From positions 544,541-608,540 of the forward strand of contig CACRXP010000032.1 of NCBI GenBank assembly GCA_902702965.1: DNA of 64,000 nt. The letters run 5' to 3'. This DNA comes from Spirometra erinaceieuropaei (Eukaryota; Platyhelminthes; Cestoda; Diphyllobothriidea; Diphyllobothriidae). Below are positions 11,699 through 47,934 of the stretch, piece after piece; within the stretch, counting starts at the first letter, position 1; the number at the start of each line of letters is the position of its first letter. Made by a program: the position numbers and the translations under genes. The notes below the pieces were generated by a model. The model was not told the DNA's origin. It ran no database searches and was given only the letters and a program-made list of their open reading frames with translations.

Positions 11699-12883
11699 CT
11701 AATGCAACACATTCCCGCCGGAACGAAACTGAGGATCGGAAGAGTTAACTGATCTGGTATGGACATAAGCATGAGGAAAACATGTGTAAAACGGCCGTGG
11801 AGGAAACAAGTTAGGGGATGGGAGACGCATTGCTTCCATTGGAGCTGGAGTTCTATTAAACGGCGAGAAAATCAGCATATTCGGCCTAACTGCCTCGATA
11901 TGAGGGCCGGGGGGCAGGTGGGCGCACACAACGTTTTGAGTCGGGGTGTTTGAGGCACTATAAGTCGATTGTGGAGGAAAAGATTTTACAATGGTGCTGG
12001 ATTTATCGGGTGTCCGAGTGGCTAAGACAGCAATTGGATTTGCCTTTGATTTAGACACGTGCTTAGGGTTACTAGGGGTTGCTGGAGGAGTCAAAATAGG
12101 CGTGTTTATACCAGGCGTGATGGTGTGTTTAAAGATCTCAACATTAAGAGTAGTCGAATTCCCTACGGAATTGACTATGCCCTGATGTGCAGAGGCTGCA
12201 GATAGTGTTGTAGAGGACTTATTCAAACTGACAGTAGGTGTCATTATCCTGGTGTTGGTTTTTGCCGATTTTAATTTATTCAGTCTTCGCTGCAGCGGTG
12301 TGAGGTCTGACGAAACGGAGCAGCGCCATTTACGACAGAATTCTCTAGTTATTTCTCTCCTTGACAAGATAAAGTCGGTTTCTATCATGGAGAAAAGAGT
12401 AACTAGGATCGGCGCATTACGGCTAAGCGAGCGCAGTCGTTTAGCTTGTGGGACACTGAAACTCAAGCCACAACTTTGTAGGAACGAATGCGCTCCTTCC
12501 ATAGCAGATAAGTGGCACGGAACGTTTCGCAGTACGAAATTATGCTTGCGTTTAATTCTCTCCTCAGTTTCAGAACTTATAACCCAAATGTGTTTAAAAG
12601 CTTGTTCAATTGCTTTTCCAGAAGTGCTGTTTATGTCGCCACATATTAACTGATCGACTATTTCGTCGGCTGGTGGCCTGTTACGACCGACAGAGGCGTA
12701 TTTTTGGACGACTGAAGGGTCTCGAGGTTCTACATGAACTAAAGGGATTTGTGAGTTCATCATATCTGCAGAAGGCGAAGCGCATATGCTGGCACCTGCT
12801 ATGTCTTCGGTCACGATTCTTTCACCCAGATACGGTGGGGAAGCCGAAAGCTTTCGTCTTTTAGCACGTGCTCTGCGGGCCAT
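11699..12883 (-). CDS. ORF1 protein of a non-LTR retrotransposon (394 aa, uninterrupted)
   Basis: A 394-codon open frame starts at the ATG at 12883 (MARRARAKRRK), although the frame stays open further upstream. The N-terminus is basic. Residues roughly 120-200 form a folded-looking segment (ERIKRKHNFVLRNVP, a CGL turn, then AKRLRS and PILVTLFS) that resembles the RRM-like core of LINE ORF1 proteins. The last 150 residues are rich in Ser, Thr and Pro. ORF1 proteins bind the element's RNA and form its ribonucleoprotein. It lies just upstream of the endonuclease region on the same strand, as expected. It is the only long unbroken retroelement frame in the window, although its ORF2 is disabled. 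Confidence 0.7.
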   Translation of the reverse strand: MARRARAKRRKLSASPPYLGERIVTEDIAGASICASPSADMMNSQIPLVHVEPRDPSVVQKYASVGRNRPPADEIVDQLICGDINSTSGKAIEQAFKHIWVISSETEERIKRKHNFVLRNVPCHLSAMEGAHSFLQSCGLSFSVPQAKRLRSLSRNAPILVTLFSMIETDFILSRREITREFCRKWRCSVSSDLTPLQRRLNKLKSAKTNTRIMTPTVSLNKSSTTLSAASAHQGIVNSVGNSTTLNVEIFKHTITPGINTPILTPPATPSNPKHVSKSKANPIAVLATRTPDKSSTIVKSFPPQSTYSASNTPTQNVVCAHLPPGPHIEAVRPNMLIFSPFNRTPAPMEAMRLPSPNLFPPRPFYTCFPHAYVHTRSVNSSDPQFRSGGNVLH

Positions 12884-12920
12884 TACAGACAAGAAAAGTT
12901 TTTCGTTACCGTACAAGGAT

Positions 12921-13923
12921 CAAGACGTTGCTAACTTACGGAAAAGCGCACTGAATAGCAAGTAACACTGTTATTTAACTACGAAAACTAGAAAGAGATA
13001 GTTTGGAACGGAGTTACTGCAAAGGTTTTTTTTACAAAACTGAAAATTATGCCTTGTAGTGAAAGGCGATTTTAAAAACGATTCAAGCAAACAAACAGGC
13101 GTTAATTGCTTAAGAATATCCTAGTAAAGGCAAAGCTTCAATTATCTTTCAAATTCAGCTGCGCGCCTTGAGTACGGACATGCGCTTATTGCACATTAAC
13201 CGAAACAGATGTGAGCAGAAGATCAAAAGTCAACATATTCGACGGAGTTAAAATCTAAAATAAGTATATTGGATTTCAAATAAAGCACATATTTTGAAAA
13301 CCCCAGTCAATGTTTCCTAAAGCTATTATCACCTGGCTGGTGAGGTTGGAGAATTGGGCACGCTAAGATGGGTAGCCCGTATTTGGCGATAGGATAACAG
13401 ATATAAAACACAAATGTCCAGAAAACGGTGGGATTCTCGAAAAGTATAGAAAGCACTTTAATGAGGGCCAAACATAATGAGGGCGATCATTACCACGTTA
13501 CTTGGAGTACGCAACTTCTCATGATGTCACACTTCCATCCTTTGGTCACTCTCATGCAACCTTCCAAAACTCCCACGATGTTATTAGATGTTTATTTTGT
13601 GTTAAAAGTCTGTAAAACTTCTTCCTTAATGCCTACATAGTTTTCGGAGCCCTGGATTAGTGAATAGTTTAAGGCAATAACTGTAACTGTGATCTCCGAC
13701 GGCCCATTTTTGAATCCGACATCCCGATCTTGTGGTTTTCTCCAAATACTCGATTGTTATCTGTTTGGCAGCATCTTCAGTTTCTCTTTCTTCATTATAT
13801 TCCTCGTAGCCTTTGTAAATAAGGCCTCAAAACATTCAGGCAACTGAATATGCAAAGTTCACCTAAATTTCAGGGAACAGTTCTGCACGCTTTTGATTTG
13901 GCGTGGTCATAGCGATAACTAGT
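12921..13923. other. intergenic region upstream of AK7
   Basis: About 1 kb of AT-rich DNA between the retrotransposon ORF1 and the AK7 start codon. No repeat or coding segment is recognised. The AK7 promoter and 5' UTR should lie here, but I cannot point to a specific core element. Confidence 0.5.
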
Positions 13924-41617
<27,694 letters not shown>

Positions 41618-42640
41618 ACGCGACGCTCAGCGCAAAATGGCGCACTGGTCAAGGCAGTAGGCACAGAAACAGGCATTTGCACACACTAGAACACTGCACC
41701 AAGCTCTTCGGGCGCTGATGGTCAGAGAAGGAGGCTACCCGACGCACAAGTATGCATATATACATACCGAAAGACAGGTTGAAGCAAGCATACAACCCCT
41801 GAAGCCTGCCCTACAGACAGTGCACGCACTTTGTCCCAGTCTGCTTGCAGCACAAAGACAGACACCCCCTAAACTAGTCTCTGATTGTCGCGTTTGTTAT
41901 TTGTCAATAAAGTTTGAGAGAGAGAGAGAGAGTTGAGGACAACTTCTACTCCAAGACAGGGGTCACAGATGAGGTCGAATTCTGCAAAAGACGACCTCCC
42001 TCTCTGCTCGCCATAGGCACGTCTTCGCGAAAAGATGACTGCAGATGAGCATTGCCTCATTGGCTCGCCTTAATCATGTACCGGAGCACTCACTGCTAAA
42101 AAGGACACTAAAAGGAGGCCGCCACCGCCCGCCTGCGGCCGGAAAAACCAATAGCTTCCGCGATTTTCAGCCTTTCGTGCTGGAATGTTTCGTGAATCAT
42201 GACTGAATCTAGGGCGTGACAAGGAATACATGCACAGCGGTGAGTGTACTCTTCCACCCTGCCCCGCTTGCACTGTTGTTCGGTAAAAAGCCATTACCAC
42301 TGGGGGGTAATGGGGATGAGGTTGCGTCCTAAGCTGTCTGTGGCGCTTCTTTGGGTCTACACGGATATGCACAGGGTCGCGCTACAGATAGGCTCACTGC
42401 ACGCGTTTATCGTGTCGCGCTGAGTCCGCGCGAGCACATTACTGTTGTACGCGCGCGTGCCTTGCCTTAGACGTAAGCCACACGACGCATCAGCTACTGC
42501 GTCCAATCTGAACTGCAAGACTGTTACGACGACCTCAGGTGGACTCATACACACTGGCTGACAAAGCTAAACAGCCCGTCTGCACTTGTCATACATGACC
42601 TGGCTCCCACAACACGCACCAGGCTTTCATAAGGCGCCTT
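41618..42640. other. AK7 3' UTR and flanking intergenic DNA
   Basis: Holds the likely AK7 polyadenylation signal (41906) and a GA run at 41917-41932. The rest shows no gene or repeat I can name. Confidence 0.5.
41906..41911 (+). promoter_or_regulatory. AATAAA polyadenylation signal, probably of AK7
   Basis: AATAAA 289 bp after the AK7 stop, in + orientation and followed by a GA-rich run. The distance suits a 3' UTR of about 300 nt. Confidence 0.55.
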
Positions 42641-42641
42641 A

Positions 42642-42669
42642 TTGAGGAGGAGGAGGAGGAGGAGGAGGA
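42642..42669 (+). repeat. (GAG)n microsatellite
   Basis: About nine uninterrupted GAG/AGG triplets, followed by a family R fragment (GAGGCCTGACTCCCAG and GTCAATTAGCAACATACC) at about 42670-42745. Confidence 0.9.
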
Positions 42670-42757
42670 GCTACTGAGGCCTGACTCCCAGTTCTGGGGA
42701 GGATCGAGTTATCTCGTCAATTAGCAACATACCAAGCCAAGGTTCTTGCGAATGTCT

Positions 42758-42791
42758 CTGATGATGGATTCAAGTGAGAAGCCGAAACTTC
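42758..42791 (+). ncRNA. solo hammerhead-like motif (PLE terminal repeat remnant)
   Basis: CTGATGA, TGGATTC...GAAGCC, then GAAACTTC. The core is kept but the cleavage triplet is TTC rather than GTC, and stem II has a mismatch. PLE repeat text follows (AGGCCAATAAG, CTGTTCCAGTGATCG). No PLE body is attached. Confidence 0.6.
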
Positions 42792-43016
42792 AGGCCAATA
42801 AGTGTCCTGTTCCAGTGATCGCATCTTCGTCTTTTGAGTCTTCCAGTACTTTAGGGCACGGTGGTGGCATGTTAACAGCACGGGTGCTAGACAAAAGCCC
42901 ATACACGCGTGTTTTGCCGATGTTCTGCCGCTGCATGGCGCAGCTGCGAGGGGTTCGGCTCGTCAGCGAGTCCCCCAGCATTCCCCGTGTGTTTTCTGGT
43001 AGATACTCCAATTTAG

Positions 43017-43310
43017 CAATTGTCGCTTTTTAATTTCCTCAGAAATTATCTACGAAGTTGGAGTAGATCAGTTTATTCAGGGTCTATAGGTGGTGCTGTT
43101 GGTATGGTATAACCTTAACCTAAAGTATACTACTAGCTGCCTGTCGGCAGTTAATGAATATTACGCGGTTACCCGCTGTGGCTGATGGACTCTGGCCCAA
43201 ATATTCACGTATAAAATTTTCGGCCTGTGCCCAATGACCTTGAATAAACTGATCTACTCCAACTTTGTGGATAATTTCTGAGGAAATTAAAAAGCGACAG
43301 TTTTCCCATC
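43017..43310. repeat. inverted repeat of unknown element
   Basis: Arms 43017-43082 and about 43225-43310 are inverted copies (TGTCGCTTTTTAATTTCCTC and AGTTGGAGTAGATCAGTTTA on one side, reverse complement on the other), with about 140 bp between. No coding content. Confidence 0.85.
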
Positions 43311-43699
43311 GAAGCCTGTTGGGTGAGGGACGATAGTGTGTGGTTGGTGCTGCGAAAGTCATGCGCGATTCACCGGTGGCGCACCCACTTCATGGGACAC
43401 GCGGAGGACATACATCATTCTTGACGGCTGTCAAACTGTCATGTCTGTGTGTGTGTGTTTTCCCCTAAAACGGGTCCTTGCCCCTGAAGGGAGCCACGGG
43501 GTAAATGTGCTGGACCAACGCGGGGGGGTCAATCGGAGTCCGGCGAGCGTTATTGGGAATGCGCACCCAGAGCATTCGCGGTGTGATGGCGGGCCCAAAT
43601 GCAGGTTTAAGTCGGGCCAATTGGGATCTGAGTCGTCCGCTTCTCTCTTTCCTGGTCAGTGTGGGTTGCGAACCATGGGGTGTGGTGATAGGCCTAGAT

Positions 43700-43930
43700 G
43701 CGGGCTTTCGCCTGCGTCCCTCCCGCGCTCTGTCTTTTTGACTCTGTCTTGACTCCGTATCCTGGTGGCGGAGGGGGGGAGCGAGTGTGGCCGGCGTGGC
43801 GAAAGTCTATCACAACTGCAAACTAATCCGCAAGCAAACCATCGTCCCTGTCCTCACTTTGCTGTGAAGCACACGGTGGATATCGCCGGTCACAACGGAG
43901 GGACTGCCCTGTGCGCAGAGATGCTGACGT
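43700..43930 (+). repeat. dispersed repeat family S, copy 4
   Basis: TGACTCTGTCTTGACTCCG, GGGAGCGAGTGTGG, CCATCGTCCCTGTCC and GAAGCACACGGTGGATATCG follow the order of the family S unit. It abuts PLE 3. Confidence 0.6.
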
Positions 43931-43993
43931 GTGTGGACACACTGGTATCCATGAAGGAGACACGATCGCTGAAACAAGAGCTTTTATTAGCCT

Positions 43994-44027
43994 GACGTTT
44001 CGGATTCCTGCTCGAACCCATCATCAG
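43994..44027 (-). ncRNA. hammerhead ribozyme motif, PLE 3 left repeat
   Basis: On the - strand: CTGATGA, stem II GGGTTC/GAATCC around GAGCAG, then GAAACGTC. The core is intact. Confidence 0.75.
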
Positions 44028-44795
44028 GTAAAACAGCAGATACGGGTGATCCATGCACAAGGGGCTGCAGTATTTATAGGATGCAGTCGTCATGCTACCG
44101 CCTACCTATGAATATTCACGACTCCCACCCCCCCCCCCCCACTTCATCAGTGATCGTTGCACTTGGTGAGCTAACTGTTTGATGGCCGACATTCGCGTCT
44201 TTGATTGCCGCAATTTCATCACGTGCGTTGGATGTTGGTGTGATGATTGCTCGACCATCTGACCCACAGAATCTGGAGTTGGGAAAAGTGTTCACCTGTG
44301 CGCTACCCGCGTGACTAGTTACTCCGCCTAGGCGAAGTCTCAGCACCGAGTATGGAAGGGGAAGATCATTGCACTTGTTAATGGACTGGGGGTCAGTAAA
44401 CCATGACTCAAGCAGCTCCCAGCTCACGCGGTTGTCACCTCTTGCGAGAATTTTGGCCTCATCGAATTTGAATGTGGCCGGATCTCGTCGAATGAGCCGC
44501 AAATTGAGAGCTGGCGTCATTTCCCCAAAAGGTGACAACCGCGTGAGCCGGGAGCTACTTGAATCATGCTTTACTGGCACCCAGTCAATTAACAAGTGCA
44601 ATAACCTTACCCTTCCATACTCGGTGCTGAGACTTCGCCTAGGCGGTGTAATTAGCCACGCGGGTAGCACACAGGTGAACACTTTTCCCAACACCAGGGT
44701 CGGTGCGTCAGATGGTCGAGCAATCGTCACACCACACTGTATCTTCTAAATACTGCAGCCCCTTGTGCATGAATCACCCGTATCTGCTGTTGTCT

Positions 44796-44828
44796 CTGAT
44801 GATGCTTTCAAGCAGGAATCGGAAAGTC
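44796..44828 (+). ncRNA. decayed hammerhead motif, PLE 3 right repeat
   Basis: CTGATGA is intact, but stem II (GCTTTC...GGAATC) is mismatched and the second half reads GGAAAGTC instead of GAAACGTC. It is probably inactive. Confidence 0.6.
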
Positions 44829-44940
44829 AGGCTAATAAAACTCTTGTATCAGCGATCGTGGCTCCTTCTTCAAGACTACTTCCTGGGACTCGTCTCTTCG
44901 CTTCTATTGACACTGGTATCCAGTTGTCTTGACATAGCCT

Positions 44941-44983
44941 NNNNNNNNNNNNNNNNNNNNNNNNNNNNNNNNNNNNNNNNNNN
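44941..44983. other. assembly gap, 43 N
   Basis: Run of 43 undetermined bases directly after the right repeat of PLE 3. Confidence 0.99.
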
Positions 44984-47150
44984 GCATGACAAACAGACTA
45001 CCGTGAAGGGCGTGAATGGACACAGCATCTACTCCGCTCTTCCCGCAAATCCCATTCTATCCCTTCAGTATCCTGACATGGTGGCAATGACGGAGGAGAT
45101 GGCGGAAATTGGAACTTTTAAAGTCATCCTAGCTATGGACGCACTGGGCCCATACACTTCGGCACTAGCCAAATACAAAATATCAGGTTTCAGCCGAACC
45201 GACGGACGGTGAACACGGAGTGCATGAAGCCCTGCAATAATCCCCCAAGTTGTTCGGCTGATCTCCCGAATAGTTGGGCTACCAATGCACTTAGATCGAA
45301 CTCGGATGGCACATGCTGGTAGGCCGTTGAGTTGCTTTGGTTGCGCCTGCAAAAATCCACAACGATAACTAAGTCTGTGGGCACATTTAGCCCTTGATAA
45401 CTATCTGCGCCTACGTGTAAGGAGGGCTCAGTGACCAAATGGGGCATAATCATATCATTATAAAAAAAGATAAAGACTTATTTACGCTGTCTTCTGACCC
45501 AATTGCAGCCAGGCGCATTTAGTACAGTCAGAATAGTACCCCTTAGGACGGAATATCGGAAATCGATAAACCGCACCGACATGATGGTGTTGTCGAATTC
45601 ACGCCTTCGCGCAAGACAAGTCTGTACCCCATGCTTTAATCGGCACCTGAGACTTAATGATGGAAATATATGAAAGAAGGGGCGCGAACGCCCGAAACCG
45701 CACTTTTGGTTTGTATCTGGGTTAGATATTCGTGTGATTGGCATGCCTGACATTCACATTCTCAGGTTATCAAGCCATTTTAGGTCCAACAATCGGAAAC
45801 ATAATATGCAAGAGGAAATGCATTCGGCCAGACTATCATCGTGATAGTGCGGTGGCGATCAAGGGAGCGGACTACCACAGTGGCTCGTGAGACAGCGAGG
45901 GCACTGAGTAGCTCGACAGGAGAATAATTTCTGGTTCTTCCTGGCTTCGAAGATATACGCCATCCGCTAATGAACCTGTTCAATGTTCCAGAAATGTGCC
46001 GGGGGACAGCAGAAGAGGCCTTGTCTGGTGGCGGACAGCACTCATCATGCCCTGACACCGCGATCAATGCGATCTGTTTGGCGCTAACCGGCTGGTCAGA
46101 TAAGCGCCCAACTGCGTCTGAAGGTAAAAAGGTCGCGGCCTTCAAGACTGATTTGTAATCAGACCCAAGCCAGCCTATATCGCAATCGGAGATCTGCCAC
46201 TTGTAGACGCGTTAGGTAGTCCGTAAGTAGGTCAACAGACAGATCCCACATCCTGTCCGGCACTGGCTAGACGTCCAGGCACATGCTGCGTTGACTTCCA
46301 TTGCCGCATAACGAAACTTCGAGGGGGTCTAGCTCACCAGTCAGCTCCTCAGCGTTCCACACATGGTTTCTGCTGTTACCTTAGTTTCCTGACGAAACAT
46401 TGATCCAGCCCCAGATTGGCGGGTATATTAAAATGTTAGCTGCAAACATTGACCGAAGCCTGTCAGTCGAGACAACAAACCCTGGAAACAGGTAGCCTTG
46501 ACCGCTTACCTCTCCCACACTGGCGGAGTTAGAAGACCCCTTACAATTAGTTTGGGTTCGCAAATGTGAGAGATCCCAAATGTCATCAACACGGCAACCT
46601 TGTTTCTGTGAGCGTATTCTTTTTTTAATAAGTAGGTCATTGATCGGTGTCCCCGGGCGAGCCATCTACCGACGCTTTCTTCTACTGCAACCAACTAACG
46701 CGCGCATCGTTAACAGACAACCAACGGTGGACGAGAGACTTGCAGATAACGGTACCGTCCTAGGCGTAAATTAGGGCAGTCTGCGGCAACAGTTTGTCCA
46801 TCCGAACCCACGTGAGTCAGCGGTGATTTGCACATCATTTAGACTACTGCCGGGGGGAGGGTCATGATAGGGACTGATCCACGGTGTTTCAGCGACAAAA
46901 CTATACCAAGACTGCTGCAGGGGGAAACAGGAGCGGCATAAAGCCCCATCTGTCGCACGCCGCACATGTGCCGACTCCTCACTCGACACGAACGACAGAC
47001 GGGCGCGATCAGTACCGCTGCCGCAAGTGTTGTCGACGGCGTATTTTATTGAAGGAAGTGGATGGGCGAACAAAATGCTCAACGACAAAGACGTTCAGAA
47101 ATTCTCTCATCAGATTCCGTCATCAGAGTTCATGAGATAGGTCACGCACT
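44984..47150. other. intergenic region, no gene recognised
   Basis: 2.2 kb between the N gap and the TAC array. A + strand frame is open from the gap to 45212 (contains LAMDALGPYTSALAKYKISG) but I do not recognise it. The rest is non-coding as far as I can see. Confidence 0.4.
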
Positions 47151-47180
47151 GTACTACTACTGCTACTGCTACTACTACTG

Positions 47181-47218
<38 letters not shown>

Positions 47219-47237
47219 GCTACTACTACTACTACTA

Positions 47238-47290
<53 letters not shown>

Positions 47291-47292
47291 GC
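47151..47292 (+). repeat. (TAC)n microsatellite, interrupted
   Basis: About 47 triplets, mostly TAC with several TGC and one CAC variant. Same triplet class as the AGT array at 26820-26971, read on the other strand. Confidence 0.97.
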
Positions 47293-47782
47293 TCGGGACT
47301 TGGCCTGATGATTATGACGCCTGATGCACAACCACTGCGTCGGCATTGCACAGGGGTGATAGCGGGCAGAACATTTGCATGCAGTAGGCGTTGGGATGTA
47401 ATTGGGAAACTTGCAATCACCAAGAAGCAAACGGGAGACGGGGGACAGTAAATCGGTACTTCCAAATGAATACAGACTACGCACCGACACACACAAAAAA
47501 ACATGTGCGTCAGGCCATTGCGTCAAGTAGATGGGCGGGGGAAGGTAGGTACGCTCAGCACGTATGTGATGATTGGAAAACTGGAGGAAGGGGGGGGAAG
47601 CAGGTACTCAAAATGCATCCAGGAGCATAAGACACTCGTTGGGAGGGAGGGGAAACCGGCTGGAAGAGAGGTTTGTTTACACTCGTCACTCAGGCAGGGA
47701 AAGGGCCTCAAAAATGATACTTTGCAAGGAGGGGGAGGGCAGGAAGAGGGAACAGCGGTTACAAAAACGAGATACGCGTACA

Positions 47783-47934
47783 CTAGCCTATTGCCATTGG
47801 ATCTCGGTGCAGATTCCGACTGAGGATGGAGCGCACGTCCGTGACGAAACGAAGGGCATCCAGCACCGGCAGGAGACAGAGCAGGGCCGTATCGCTGGAG
47901 TCGGAGAACCAGGACCGAATCGGGATGGCGTTAT
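47783..47934 (-). CDS. CTDNEP1: CTDNEP1 exon 5, terminal (residues 185-234)
   Basis: Encodes [20 protein letters not shown] and [18 protein letters not shown], then RDPMAIG and TAG. Vertebrates end in HQHRLW, so the last residues differ. Acceptor ACTAG, in phase with exon 4 across 8.1 kb. Confidence 0.95.

Larger units (their letters stand above)
7060..12920 (-). mobile_element. non-LTR retrotransposon, family A, with nested insertions
   Basis: On the - strand this copy runs from an ORF1 (12883-11699) through an endonuclease region (about 11500-10850) and part of a reverse transcriptase (about 10520-9815) to the ORF2 C-terminus (about 9770-9450). Its 3' UTR continues at about 7510-7060. That stretch, read in reverse, resembles 590-770 of the first copy, including ACCGATCGCATCTTGG against GGCCGATCGCATCTCGG. 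Between the two parts sits the family E insert 7511-9448. The protein jumps from the QH block before the palm straight to the C-terminal block, so the catalytic FADD region is missing. Confidence 0.75.
43928..44940. mobile_element. Penelope-like element 3, palindromic, ending at an assembly gap
   Basis: The outer repeats are inverted. On the left, CACTGGTATCC, then GCTGAAACAAGAGC, then a - strand hammerhead motif, then ATGCACAAGGGGCTGCAGTA. The right side repeats these in reverse order (CTGCAGCCCCTTGTGCAT, motif, CTTGTATCAGCGATC, ACACTGGTATCC). Inside, a GIY-YIG C-terminal remnant (MRPK-less; ARGDNRVSWELLESWF with the catalytic Glu) is itself present in both orientations, at 44116-44500 and 44530-44730. 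The run of 43 N starts right behind the element. Confidence 0.8.

Noticed and set aside
11759..12864. Several + strand open frames opposite the retrotransposon ORF1
   Set aside because: Shadows of the 394-codon - strand ORF1; they have no recognisable domains.
45065..45352. 95-codon - strand frame opposite the open stretch after the N gap
   Set aside because: No domain recognised; both strands are open here and neither can be supported.
47110..47526. Poly-valine and poly-tyrosine frames on both strands
   Set aside because: Translation of the TAC microsatellite.
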